Positions 25,798-35,700 of a DNA stretch of 51,203 bases are shown in pieces. The stretch's first letter is position 1; every line of letters starts with the position of its first letter. The stretch is taken from NCBI GenBank assembly GCA_017412705.1, contig JAFPWS010000065.1:1-51203 (forward strand), in the 5' to 3' direction. The notes beneath the pieces are model-generated. The model was not told where the DNA came from and did no database searches. It was given only the letters and a program-made list of their open reading frames with translations. Both the position numbers and the translations under genes were made by a program. Source of the DNA: Prevotella sp. (GTDB lineage Bacteria; Bacteroidota; Bacteroidia; Bacteroidales; Bacteroidaceae).

Positions 25798-27203
25798 CGA
25801 ACAAACTATATGGAAATTTAATTTTCGAGCTCTCTCACGAGGGTCGCCGGGGCTATAGTCTGCCTCGCAACAAGTTCAGCCAGTATGAGGTGCCTGCCGC
25901 CCTGCGCCGCCAGGAAGATGCCCAGCTGCCGGAGTGCGACGAGCTTACTGTGGTGCGCCACTATACCAACCTGTCGCTGAACAACTTCGGGGTCGACAAC
26001 GGCTTCTATCCGTTGGGCTCATGTACAATGAAGTACAACCCCAAAATTAATGAGGAGGTGGCTGCCCTGCCGCAGTTCCAGAACCTGCATCCCATGCAGC
26101 CCGACCATACTGTCGAGGGTGCCCGCGCTGCAACCGTCATGCTAGAAAGCTCCCTCTGTGCCCTGACGGGTCTGGCACACTTCACCTTCAAGCCCTATGC
26201 CGGAGCGCATGGCGAGCTTACGGGGTTGATGGTCATCGATAACTACCACCGCTCACGTGGCGACGTGCAGCGCAAGAAGGTCGTCGTACCCGACTCGGCC
26301 CATGGCACCAACCCTGCCTCCGCCGCTGTCTGCGGACTCGACATCCTTGAGGTCAAGAGCACCGCAGAGGGACTCGTCGACCTGACGGATTTGGAGCGCA
26401 TTGTTTACCTTGAAGGCCCCAACATCGCCGCTATGATGATGACAAACCCCAACACGCTGGGACTCTTCGAGTGCCAGATACCGCAGATAGCGCAGCTTAT
26501 CCACGACTGCGGGGCACTTATGTACTACGACGGTGCCAACCTCAACCCCATGCTTGGAGCCTGCCGCCCTGGCGACATGGGATTCGACGTCATGCACATC
26601 AACCTGCACAAGACCTTCTCAACGCCCCATGGCGGTGGAGGTCCCGGCAGCGGTCCAGTCGGTGTCCGCGAAGGGTTGCAGCAGTTCTTCCCCGTCGTGT
26701 CGCCCCACCATGGCAACTTTGCCGTCATGCTGCGTGCCCTGGCATATATCATCACCCTGGGCCGCGACCATATCAAGGAGGTAGGCCCGCTGGCAACCCT
26801 CAACGCCAACTACATCAAAGAGTCGCTGAAGGATGTCTACGAGCTGCCCATCGACGGCCTGTGCTGCCATGAGTTCGTCTTCGACGGTCTGAAGGACAAG
26901 AGCACCGGTGTCACCACTATGGATGTTGCCAAGCGCCTGCTCGACTACGGCTACCATGCTCCCACCATCTACTTCCCCCTGCTGTTCCACGAGAGCCTCA
27001 TGGTGGAGCCTACCGAGAACGAGTCCAAGGAGACCCTCGACGGCTTTATCAGCGTCATGCGCCGCATTGCCGAAGAGGCCAAGAACGACCCCGAGCTGGT
27101 GAAGACGGCACCCCACAACACGCCCATAGGCCGTGTCGACGATGTCCTGGCCGCCAGGCATCCTGTAACCACGTATAAGCAATTGAAAAATGAACAAAAC
27201 TGA
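25794..27203 (+). CDS. gcvPB: Glycine dehydrogenase (decarboxylating) subunit 2
   Basis: A 469-residue catalytic half of the split P protein. It decarboxylates glycine and loads the aminomethyl group on GcvH. The PLP-binding lysine is K273 in HINLHKTFSTPHGGGGPGSG. Other family blocks include YPLGSCTMKYNPKINE and DSAHGTNPASA. Its end overlaps lpdA by 14 bp. The two-subunit form is common in Bacteroidetes, Firmicutes and archaea, unlike the single 950-residue chain of E. coli. Confidence 0.97.
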   Translation: MTNKLYGNLIFELSHEGRRGYSLPRNKFSQYEVPAALRRQEDAQLPECDELTVVRHYTNLSLNNFGVDNGFYPLGSCTMKYNPKINEEVAALPQFQNLHPMQPDHTVEGARAATVMLESSLCALTGLAHFTFKPYAGAHGELTGLMVIDNYHRSRGDVQRKKVVVPDSAHGTNPASAAVCGLDILEVKSTAEGLVDLTDLERIVYLEGPNIAAMMMTNPNTLGLFECQIPQIAQLIHDCGALMYYDGANLNPMLGACRPGDMGFDVMHINLHKTFSTPHGGGGPGSGPVGVREGLQQFFPVVSPHHGNFAVMLRALAYIITLGRDHIKEVGPLATLNANYIKESLKDVYELPIDGLCCHEFVFDGLKDKSTGVTTMDVAKRLLDYGYHAPTIYFPLLFHESLMVEPTENESKETLDGFISVMRRIAEEAKNDPELVKTAPHNTPIGRVDDVLAARHPVTTYKQLKNEQN

Positions 27204-28434
27204 CCTGATTATCATCGGCGCGGGACCAGGCGGGTACCGCGCCGCTGAATATGCCGCCCGGCAGGGGCTCCACGTCACCATCTTCGAAGAAGGCGACGTC
27301 GGAGGCACCTGTCTCATCCGTGGCTGCATCCCCACCAAGACCTATGTCCATTCAGCTACCTTTGCTGAGGCTGTGGAGCGTCAGCAGCAGGTCGTCAGCC
27401 AGCTGCGCAGTGGTGTCGAGAGCATCCTCTCACACCCCAATATCACCCTGATACGCGAACGTGCCGTCTTTGGCCAGACACCCCTCCTGCAGGAGTCGTT
27501 GGGCAAGGTTCCCATCATCATTGCCACTGGAAGCCGAGCCAAGCTGCCGCCCATTGCCGACATCGCAGACCCCCGCGTCGTCACCAGCACTGAGCTGTTA
27601 CAGCTCACCACGCTGCCCCGCCGCCTCTGCATCATCGGTGCCGGCGTCATTGGCATGGAGTTCGCCTCCGTCTTCCAGCGCTTCGGCTCTGAGGTCACCG
27701 TCATTGAGACCCTCAAGGAGTGCCTGCCTATGGTCGACAGCGACATCGCCAAACGCCTCCGTAAGCTGTTGGAGAAACGAGGCATCCGGTTCCGCATGAA
27801 GACCGCCGTACAGACCCTTGCCGACATCGATGCCGACACCATCCTCATCGCCACAGGACGTCAGCCTAATACCGATACCCTCAACCTGCAGGCTGCAGGC
27901 ATCACCACCGACTCCCGTGGCTTCCTCCCCGTCGACGACAACTTTATGATAGCCAACAGCCAACAGCTAACAGCTAATAGCCGAGCATACGCTATCGGCG
28001 ACGTCAATGGTCGCCAGTTGCTGGCCCATGCCGCTGAGATGCAGGCCGTCCGTGCCGTCAACCACATCCTGGGCCGTACAGACGGCATCCGCTTCGACAT
28101 CATGCCTGCGGCCATCTTCACCGAGCCCGAGGCAGCCTGTGTAGGACCCCACGAAGACCAGCTCAAGGAACAAGGTGTCGAATACCTCTGTCGTAAGGCC
28201 TTCTGGCGTGCCAACGGCAAGGCCCTCGCCATGAACGAGACCGAGGGCATGCTCAAGCTCTTCTCCGATGCGCAAGACCGCATCCTGGGCTGCCATGCCT
28301 ATGGAGCCCATGCCGCCGACATCATCCAGGAAGTCTCTGTCCTCATGTGCCGCGACACCACCGTCAACCAGCTGGCCGACATGGTGCACATCCATCCCAC
28401 CCTGGGCGAGATTCTCAAGAGTGCCTGCGAGTGA
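27190..28434 (+). CDS. lpdA: Dihydrolipoyl dehydrogenase (glycine cleavage L protein)
   Basis: A 414-residue flavoprotein that reoxidises dihydrolipoyl-GcvH with NAD+. The FAD loop is GAGPGG (10-15), the redox disulfide is C41-LIRG-C46 (most relatives have CLNVGC), the NAD loop is GAGVIG near residue 153, and the C-terminal H-P-E site is in HIHPTLGEIL. It is 40-50 residues shorter than typical enzymes. Residues about 254-264 are encoded by a 7-bp tandem repeat just before the YAIGDV motif. It overlaps gcvPB by 14 bp and ends the operon before a terminator at 28612. Confidence 0.92.
   Translation: MNKTDLIIIGAGPGGYRAAEYAARQGLHVTIFEEGDVGGTCLIRGCIPTKTYVHSATFAEAVERQQQVVSQLRSGVESILSHPNITLIRERAVFGQTPLLQESLGKVPIIIATGSRAKLPPIADIADPRVVTSTELLQLTTLPRRLCIIGAGVIGMEFASVFQRFGSEVTVIETLKECLPMVDSDIAKRLRKLLEKRGIRFRMKTAVQTLADIDADTILIATGRQPNTDTLNLQAAGITTDSRGFLPVDDNFMIANSQQLTANSRAYAIGDVNGRQLLAHAAEMQAVRAVNHILGRTDGIRFDIMPAAIFTEPEAACVGPHEDQLKEQGVEYLCRKAFWRANGKALAMNETEGMLKLFSDAQDRILGCHAYGAHAADIIQEVSVLMCRDTTVNQLADMVHIHPTLGEILKSACE
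27951..27982 (+). repeat. 7-bp microsatellite inside lpdA
   Basis: About 4.5 copies of AGCYAAC run in tandem and encode an NSQQLTANS stretch. Seven is not a multiple of three, so gain or loss of one unit would shift the frame. Confidence 0.75.
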
Positions 28435-28465
28435 CCAGAATAGCACTTGTCTCGAAGGGATTGGC

Positions 28466-28553
28466 GGACGGGGCGCAACTTGGCAGCAAACCGGGCGCGA
28501 CACGGCAGAGGACGGGGCGGAACACGTCAGCGGACGGCTCGGAAACGTCTTCA
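28466..28553 (+). repeat. GC-rich 22-bp-period degenerate array, four copies
   Basis: Four diverged units start at 28466, 28488, 28510 and 28532, exactly 22 bp apart, built on a GGACGGGGCGSAAC core. The array fills most of the gap between lpdA and its terminator, so it is probably transcribed as the 3' tail of the gcv operon. No coding frame of note is seen in 28435-28699. Confidence 0.7.
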
Positions 28554-28611
28554 GAGCAAAGGACTGGCCCCTCGTTTTCGAATCCTATTTAGGGGGTGAA
28601 CGATAAAAAGT

Positions 28612-28643
28612 GGGCTGACAATTTGGTCAGTCCGTTTTTTTTT
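28612..28643 (+). terminator. Terminator of the gcv operon
   Basis: GGGCTGAC (28612-28619) pairs with GTCAGTCC (28626-28633) with one wobble, followed by G and nine T residues. Confidence 0.8.
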
Positions 28644-28645
28644 CG

Positions 28646-28653
28646 TACCTTCG
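28646..28653 (+). promoter_or_regulatory. Candidate -7 box of the uronate operon
   Basis: TACCTTCG deviates by one base from TAnnTTTG and directly follows the terminator T-run, 47 bp before the EIIC start codon. It is plausible but weak. Confidence 0.4.
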
Positions 28654-28699
28654 CACCCAAATAGGCTAAAACAAACGAAAAATATCGATATTTAAACAA

Positions 28700-30061
28700 A
28701 TGGAACAAGTATTCAGTTACATTATCAGTTTGGGTGCCAGCGTGATGATGCCCATCCTGTTTACGTTGATAGGCCTGGGTATAGGTCTGAAGTTCGGACG
28801 CTCGCTGAAGTCGGGCCTCTATGTGGGTGTCGGTTTCGTGGGCCTGGGTATTGTGACGGCCTTGCTGACGACGAACTTCGGTGGGCCGCTGTCGGAGATT
28901 TCCAAGCTGTACGACCTGCAGCTGAAGGTGTTTGACATGGGTTGGCCTGCCGCTGCTGCCGTGGCTTACAATACGGCAGTGGGTGCGCTGATTATCCCCA
29001 TCTGCCTGGGCGTGAACTTCCTGTTGCTGATAACAGGCTGCACGCGGACGGTGAACATTGACCTGTGGAACTACTGGCATTTTGCCTTCATCGGCGCGGT
29101 GGCTTACTTCGTGATGGGTGAGTCGCTGGCATGGGGCTACTTTGCCGCCATCGTGTGTTATATCGTGACGCTGGTGATGGCCGACCTGACGGCTGACAAG
29201 TTCCAGGAGTACTACCCTGAGTGGCAGGGCATCTCCATTCCGCAGCCTTTCTGCCAGAGCTTCGTGCCTTTCGCGCTGCTTATCGGCAAGGCGCTGGACA
29301 TGATTCCCGGCTTTGAGAAGCTGAACATCGACGCCGAGGGCATGAAGAAGAAGTTTGGCGTAATGGGCGAGCCGCTGATACTGGGTGTCATCGTGGGCTG
29401 CCTGATTGGTGCGCTGGCGCAGTTAGACATCAAGAAGGTACTGTTCTTAGGTGTGACGATGGGTGCGGTGATGGAGCTCATCCCGCGTATTACCTCTTTA
29501 TTTATAGAGGGCCTGAAGCCCATCGCTGAGAAGACGCAGGAGGTGGTGAAGAAGAAGTTCAACGGCAAGAAGGTGTACATCGGCATGTCGCCGGCCGTGG
29601 TCATCGGTCATCCGACGACGCTGGTGGTAAGCCTGTTGCTGATTCCCGTGGCGCTGGGTCTGGCAGTGGTGCTGCCCGGCAACCAGTTCCTGCCCCTGGC
29701 CTCGCTGGCGGGCATGTTCTACCTGTTCCCCATGGTGCTGCCCTTCACGAAGGGTAATGTGGTGAAGACGTTCATCATCGGTCTGGTGGCGCTGGCCATC
29801 GGCCTGTACTTCGTGACGGACATGGCGGGTGCCTTCACGCAGGCTGCCCATACGGTGTTTGAGCAGACGGGCGACAAGGCTGCCGACATTCCCGCAGGCT
29901 TCGAGGGTGGTGCGCTGGACTTCGCGTCGAGTCTCTTCGGATGGGTCATCTACAAGTGTGTGGCCTACCTGAAGTGGATTGGCGCTGGCGTGCTGACGGT
30001 GATAACCGTTGGCATGGTGGTGTGGAACCGCATGCGTATTGCGAAGGAGAACAGGCAGTAA
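28700..30061 (+). CDS. Galactitol-type PTS EIIC-like membrane transporter, orphan
   Basis: This 453-residue polytopic membrane protein resembles the IIC (GatC) subunit of galactitol PTS permeases, with about 11-12 hydrophobic segments and conserved loops such as WPAAAAVAYNTAVGALIIP and SPAVVIGHPTTLVVSLLLIP. In the PTS the IIC subunit binds and carries the sugar, while IIA and IIB deliver phosphate. No IIA, IIB, HPr or EI gene is nearby, and Bacteroidales generally lack the phosphotransfer chain. It therefore probably works without phosphorylation. It is first in a unit with a KduI isomerase and an ExuT-like carrier, which points to a uronate or related acid as substrate. Family assignment is firm, substrate is inference. 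Confidence 0.82.
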   Translation: MEQVFSYIISLGASVMMPILFTLIGLGIGLKFGRSLKSGLYVGVGFVGLGIVTALLTTNFGGPLSEISKLYDLQLKVFDMGWPAAAAVAYNTAVGALIIPICLGVNFLLLITGCTRTVNIDLWNYWHFAFIGAVAYFVMGESLAWGYFAAIVCYIVTLVMADLTADKFQEYYPEWQGISIPQPFCQSFVPFALLIGKALDMIPGFEKLNIDAEGMKKKFGVMGEPLILGVIVGCLIGALAQLDIKKVLFLGVTMGAVMELIPRITSLFIEGLKPIAEKTQEVVKKKFNGKKVYIGMSPAVVIGHPTTLVVSLLLIPVALGLAVVLPGNQFLPLASLAGMFYLFPMVLPFTKGNVVKTFIIGLVALAIGLYFVTDMAGAFTQAAHTVFEQTGDKAADIPAGFEGGALDFASSLFGWVIYKCVAYLKWIGAGVLTVITVGMVVWNRMRIAKENRQ

Positions 30062-30095
30062 AGGTTGAAGGTGCAAAACTAAAAACAACATAACA

Positions 30096-31082
30096 ATGAA
30101 AAAACAAGTATTAAGCTTATTGATGATCATGAGTTCTTTATCAATGTCTGCCCAGCAGAACATGAGCTTCCAGACAGCCTGTCATCCGGCTGACGTGAAG
30201 CACTACGACACGCAGACGCTACGTGACCGTTTCGTGATGGAAAAGGTGATGGTGGCCGACGAGATTAACCTAACGTACTCGATGTACGATCGCTTCATCT
30301 TCGGTGGTGCCATGCCGGTGAACAAGGACCTGAAGCTCGAGACTCACCCCCAGCTGCGTGCTGACTACTTCATGCGTAACCGCGAGTTAGGCATCATCAA
30401 CACCGGTGGCGACGGTGTGGTCGTTGTCGACGGTCAGGAATATCCCTTAGGCTACAGCGAGGCCCTCTATGTGGGTCGCGGCTGGCAGGGTAAGGACAAG
30501 AAGGGTCAGGACATTGATTCGAACAAGGAGGTCGTTTTCCGTTCGAAGGACCCCAAGAACCCCGCCAAGTTCTACCTGAACTCGGCTACTGCCCACAAGC
30601 ACTACAAGACGCAGTGGGTGACGCTGGACGGTCGTAAGAACGGCAAGGTGCAGAGTCTGAAGGCTACCATCGTCGGTACGAAGGAGAAGCCCTTGGGTAC
30701 GCTGGCTGAGAGCAACCAGCGCACCATCAATCAGCTGATAGTGAACACTTCGTTAGAGGAGGGTCCCTGTCAGTTGCAGATGGGTCTGACGCAGCTGCAG
30801 GCCGGTAGCGTGTGGAACACGATGCCTGCACATACGCATGGTCGTCGTATTGAGGCCTACTACTACTTCAACGTGCCCGAGGGTCAGCAGGTGAGCCACT
30901 TCATGGGCGAGCCTCAGGAGACGCGTGTGGTATGGCTGAAGAACGAACAGGCCATCATGTCGCCGGAGTGGAGCATTCACTGTGCCGCCGCCACCTACTA
31001 CTACACCTTCATCTGGGGTATGGCGGGCGAGAACCTGAACTACAACGACAAGGACAACATTCCCGTGAACGACCTGCGTTAG
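30096..31082 (+). CDS. kduI: 5-dehydro-4-deoxy-D-glucuronate isomerase with signal peptide
   Basis: KduI isomerises 5-keto-4-deoxyuronate, released by lyases from pectin or glycosaminoglycans, to 2,5-diketo-3-deoxygluconate. The metal site is intact: H246 and H248 in PAHTHGRR, E253 and H295 in SIHCAA, with the same spacing as His196, His198, Glu203 and His245 of the E. coli enzyme. Unlike that roughly 280-residue cytosolic enzyme, this 328-residue protein begins with [20 protein letters not shown], a clear signal peptide, so it should act in the periplasm. It lies 34 bp after the EIIC gene and 38 bp before the MFS gene. Confidence 0.92.
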   Translation: MKKQVLSLLMIMSSLSMSAQQNMSFQTACHPADVKHYDTQTLRDRFVMEKVMVADEINLTYSMYDRFIFGGAMPVNKDLKLETHPQLRADYFMRNRELGIINTGGDGVVVVDGQEYPLGYSEALYVGRGWQGKDKKGQDIDSNKEVVFRSKDPKNPAKFYLNSATAHKHYKTQWVTLDGRKNGKVQSLKATIVGTKEKPLGTLAESNQRTINQLIVNTSLEEGPCQLQMGLTQLQAGSVWNTMPAHTHGRRIEAYYYFNVPEGQQVSHFMGEPQETRVVWLKNEQAIMSPEWSIHCAAATYYYTFIWGMAGENLNYNDKDNIPVNDLR

Positions 31083-31120
31083 TACTCACAGAAACAATAA
31101 ACTAAAACACTAAACAGAAT

Positions 31121-32575
31121 ATGGCTCCTGTACAAACAACAAAAATGTCCAACTGGCGTTGGGTCATCTGTGCGCTGCTGTTCCTGGCAACGACAGTCAA
31201 CTACATGGACCGTCAGGTCTTGTCTCTCACATGGAAGGACTTTATCGCTCCTGAGTTCCACTGGAACGACAACGACTACGGTACCATCACCGGATGGTTC
31301 TCCATCTTCTATGCTATTGCCAACCTCTTCGCAGGTAAGTTCATCGACTGGATGGGCACCAAGAGGGGTTATCTGATAGCCATCTTCGTGTGGTCTACCG
31401 GCGCTGTGATGCACGCTGGCTGCGGATGGGTGGCTATGAATGTCGAGGGTTACGACTCTATCGAGGCTCTGCGCATGGTACAGGCGGGCTCTGACGCCGC
31501 CGTGGCCATTGCCACCATCTCGGTATGGCTGTTCCTGAGCTGCCGTATGATCTTGGCGCTGGGTGAGGCCGGTAACTTCCCTGCGGCCATCAAGGTGACG
31601 GCAGAGTACTTCCCCAAGAAGGACCGCGCCTTCTCGACGTCTATCTTCAACAGCGGTGCCTCGGTGGGTGCGTTGGCTGCTCCTGCCACCATTCCCCTGT
31701 TGGCTCGTGCCTGGGGTTGGGAGATGGCCTTCATCATCATCGGTGCATTAGGTTACGTCTGGATGGCCCTGTGGATATGGGCTTACGAGAAGCCTGCCAA
31801 GAACAAGCGCGTGAACCAGGCCGAGCTGAACTACATCGAGCAGGACAACGACATTGCCGAGGTGCAGAACCACCAGGAGGCCAAGGAGGAGAAGACCATT
31901 CCGTTCTGGAGCTGCTTCACCTACAAGCAGACCTGGTCGTTCATCGTGGGTAAGTTCATGACGGACGGTGTGTGGTGGTTCTTCCTGTTCTGGGCTCCCG
32001 CATACTTCTCTGACCAGTATGGCTACACGAGTGACTCAGGCATGGGTATCGCACTCATCTTTACGCTCTATGCCATCTGTACGGTGCTCTCCATCGGTGG
32101 TGGCTACCTGCCGAAGGTCTTCGTCGAGAAGTACGGCATGAACCCTTATGCCGGTCGCATGCGCGCCATGCTGATCTTTGCCTGCTTCCCCGTGTTGGGA
32201 CTGTTCGCACAGCCGCTGGGGCAGTACAGTGCCTGGTGGCCCGCCATCCTGATAGGCCTGTTAGGTGCCGGACACCAGTCGTGGTCGGCTAACATCTTCT
32301 CGACGGTTGGCGACATGTTCCCCAAGTCGACCATCGGCACCATTACGGGCATCGGCTCCATGGCTGGCGGTGTGGGCTCGTTCCTCATCAACAAGGGCTC
32401 GGGTATGTTCTTTACCTGGGCCGACGGACAGGGCGGCGCCTTCTCGTTCTTCGGCTTCGAGGGCAAGCCTGCCGCCTACATGGTGGTGTTCTGCATCTGC
32501 GCCGTGGCATACCTCATCGGCTGGTGTATCATGAAGATGCTGGTTCCGAAGTACAAACCCATCGTACTGGACTAA
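31121..32575 (+). CDS. MFS transporter, ExuT/hexuronate family-like
   Basis: A 484-residue major facilitator with about 12 membrane segments. The N-terminal NYMDRQVLSLTW and the loop GKFIDWMGTKRGY match the anion:cation symporter branch that includes hexuronate (ExuT) and other acid carriers. It would import the uronate or its isomerised product by cation symport. It is the last gene of the EIIC-kduI-MFS unit and is followed by a strong terminator. Two unrelated carriers in one unit suggest two substrates or one import and one export step. Confidence 0.88.
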   Translation: MAPVQTTKMSNWRWVICALLFLATTVNYMDRQVLSLTWKDFIAPEFHWNDNDYGTITGWFSIFYAIANLFAGKFIDWMGTKRGYLIAIFVWSTGAVMHAGCGWVAMNVEGYDSIEALRMVQAGSDAAVAIATISVWLFLSCRMILALGEAGNFPAAIKVTAEYFPKKDRAFSTSIFNSGASVGALAAPATIPLLARAWGWEMAFIIIGALGYVWMALWIWAYEKPAKNKRVNQAELNYIEQDNDIAEVQNHQEAKEEKTIPFWSCFTYKQTWSFIVGKFMTDGVWWFFLFWAPAYFSDQYGYTSDSGMGIALIFTLYAICTVLSIGGGYLPKVFVEKYGMNPYAGRMRAMLIFACFPVLGLFAQPLGQYSAWWPAILIGLLGAGHQSWSANIFSTVGDMFPKSTIGTITGIGSMAGGVGSFLINKGSGMFFTWADGQGGAFSFFGFEGKPAAYMVVFCICAVAYLIGWCIMKMLVPKYKPIVLD

Positions 32576-32604
32576 CATAAGGGCTTGTTTACAGCCCCGG
32601 AAAG

Positions 32605-32633
32605 CCTCTCAATGAATTTTGAGAGGTTTTTTT
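32605..32633 (+). terminator. Terminator of the uronate operon
   Basis: CCTCTCAA (32605-32612) pairs perfectly with TTGAGAGG (32619-32626), followed by seven T residues. Confidence 0.85.
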
Positions 32634-32642
32634 GCGCTTTTG

Positions 32643-32674
32643 TTTGGTAAAGTCAAGAATAAATGCTAACTTTG
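32643..32674 (+). promoter_or_regulatory. Promoter of the HTCS-like sensor and GH31
   Basis: TTTG (32643-32646) and TAACTTTG (32667-32674) are spaced by 20 bp, 32 bp before the sensor start codon. Confidence 0.7.
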
Positions 32675-32705
32675 CAGAATACAAACTGTAAATAGTACTT
32701 GAACA

Positions 32706-35700
32706 ATGATACGTAAGGCCTTTTTGCTGATTGCCCTTCTCCTGCTCTCCATGGCTGTGGAGGCTGGTATTCCGGAGATAAAGTTCAAGCGTCTGGACAC
32801 CCGCAACGGACTGTCGAACTCGCAGGTGAATTGCGTTTTCCGCGACTCTCACGGTTATGTGTGGATAGGAACGAGCTACGGTCTGAACCGCTATGACGGC
32901 TACCGTGTGAAGACGTTCTACTCGAACATGCGTGACACCACCACCATGCGCGACAACTACACCGAGCAGATTATGGAGGACTATCAGGGCAACCTGTGGT
33001 TGAAGCAGGGCATGAACTACTGTATCTACGACCCCTTGACGGAGAGCTTCGAGCGTGACGTGAACCGCGTGATAGCCAAGTTCCTGAAGGGCCGCAATGC
33101 GGTAGAGCGTGTGCATATAGACCAAAAGAAAAACTTCTGGTTCAAGTTCTACGACGAGGGCATCTTCTACTACAATCCGGAGACGAAGAAGGCCTCCGAG
33201 TTCAAGTTAGGCTATGGAGCCAACCAGTTCAAGGAGCACTACGGCATTGCCGCGATGGACAGCTATAAGGACGGTGCCGTCATCGTGACCTATACGGGCG
33301 AGATGGTGTTCCTAAACGGCGAGAAGGGCATCATTGAGCGTGAGGACACCTGGATGAGGGAGCATGGCACCCAGCAGAGCCAGAACTACAAGCTGACTGT
33401 TGACCAGTCGGGCAACTACTGGGTCATAGCCGAGCAGTTCAACTACGTCTACCTGAAGAAGCAGAACCGCTGGTACGGCTCGCTGGTGGAGGCGCTCCGT
33501 GAGTGGGGCATCACCAGCATGCCCGACAACCTGCAGGTGTGGGACATCAAGGTAGACCACCACGGATGGCTGTGGGTGGCTACGGACCATGAGGGCCTGT
33601 TCGTCATTGACCCCAAGGACCACCAGATGCGCCAGATGCTGAACAGCAAGTTCGACGAGTCGACCATCAGTGACAATACCCCCCGGCATGTCAACATTGA
33701 CAATCAGGGCCAGATATGGATAGGTACCTATAAAAACGGTGTCAACCAGTACAAGGAAGGACTGGAAAGCATCAGGAGCCTGGAGCTGGGCGACATCAAT
33801 ACCGTCGTGGAGGACAGGCACGGCTATTACTGGCTGGGAAGCAATACGGACGGCATCATCGTCTACGACCCCCGTACGGAGCAGGTGGTAAGCCACTATA
33901 CCAAGGACAACAGTGCGCTGTATGGCAACATCATGGTGGGCAGCTGTAGGGCCAGCGACGGCAGCATCTGGTTCGGCTCCTATAATGGCGGACTGACGCG
34001 CTGCATCCCATCGAAGACAGACCCCACGCAGGCCACCATCGTCAACTGGCTTTCGACAGGCGACCCTCAGGGACTGGCCACCAACAACGTATGGAGTGTG
34101 ACGGAGGATAAGTGGGGACGTATCTGGATAGCTACCCTGGGTGGGGGTATTCAGATGCTGGACCTGAAGACCGGCAAGTTCCGCACATGGAACACTGACA
34201 ATACGGGATTGCCCAGCAACTATCTGACCAGCGTATGGTGGATCAAGAAAGGGTGGCTGATGATAGGTACCAGCTGGTTCTGGTGCTTCGTCAACCCAGT
34301 GACAGGCAAGGTGGCCAACCGCGTGTTGCCCGAGACGTACTACCTGCCCACCAATATGGGTTCTACCAGCTGTGTGATGGAGGATTCCCGCGGTCTCATC
34401 TGGCAGGGCTCTGCCTCAGGAGCAGCAGTGCTGGATCAGAAGACCAAGCAGGTCAGGCTGCTGGATATGAGCGACGGACTCTTTGGCTCCAGCGTGAACT
34501 CCATCATCGAAGACAAGGACCATACGATGTGGGTGGTGACAGAACACGGTGTGTCGAAAATACTTCCTGAAAAGCAGGAGGACGGCATCTGGCAGTTCAC
34601 CGTACGCAGCTATAACAACCGCGACGGTTTGCAGCAGGAGGTCTACAACCAGCGCTCGACTTACCTGACGCATGACGGCTTGATACTGATAGGCGGTCAG
34701 GGAGGTCTGGACGTCATCAATCCCAAGGCCCTGTCGAATGTGCAGAGCAAGGAGCGTCCCATCTTCAGCGGACTTCAGATATTCGACGCTGACGTGCCTG
34801 TAGGCAAGGAGGTTGACGGACGTGTCATCCTGGACGAGGCCCTGGACTACTGTCGCGAGATTACCCTGAACTTTAACGACCAGTTTACCGTTCAGCTGGG
34901 TAGCGACGCAGGTAATGTCAATAACGGCAAGCGCTTTGTCTATATGCTGGAGGGATTCCATGAGAACTGGGTGAAGACCTCGGAGCTGAACCCCAATATC
35001 ACCTATAACTCGTTGCGCGCTGGCGACTATACGCTGCATGTGCGCATGCTGAACGACGACGGCACCTTTGGCGAGGAGGAAGGCACGCTGGAGATTACCA
35101 TCAGACCGTCCCTGTGGCGTACGCGCTGGATGGTTCTGCTCTACATGGTGCTGATAGCTGCCGCTGCCTGGTGGTGGCGCAAGTGGTTCCTGAAGCGTCA
35201 GCAACAGCGCATGCAGGCCGAGACGTTGCGGCGTGAGACCGAGAAGATGCAGTGGATGGGCGAGATGCGTATGCAGATGGCAGCAGAACAGGCAGGCTCA
35301 GCCACTAAGGTGGCAGAGGAGGCAGCGGCCAAGCCAGCCTTACACCCCCAGCTGGCAGAGGATGACCTGGTAGTGGCTGTGAAGGGCATCTGCAAGGCCT
35401 TCGGCGCCACACCGGAAGGTCAGAAGGCCAAGCTGAGCTGTCGCTCGATGGTGGATGAGCTAATGGTGCGCTTCGACAAGGAACTGCTGACGGAGGCCAT
35501 GAACATCCTGATGGGCAACTCGGTAAGGTTCTCGCCAGGTAACTGCCAGATATCGGTGAACCTTGGACGCAGTGATGAGAGGAAGGCTGTCATCCAGGTG
35601 GCCGACAATGGTATCGGCATCCGCGAGGAGTTCAAGGCTAAGGTCTTTGAGCCGATGGTAGGCAGCGAGGGCATCGGACTGGACAGGGTGAAGGACATTG

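Noticed and set aside
28435-28611. Small gene or insertion remnant in the GC-rich gap after lpdA
   Set aside because: No frame with a plausible start, composition and homology was found; the 22-bp periodic units explain the sequence better.
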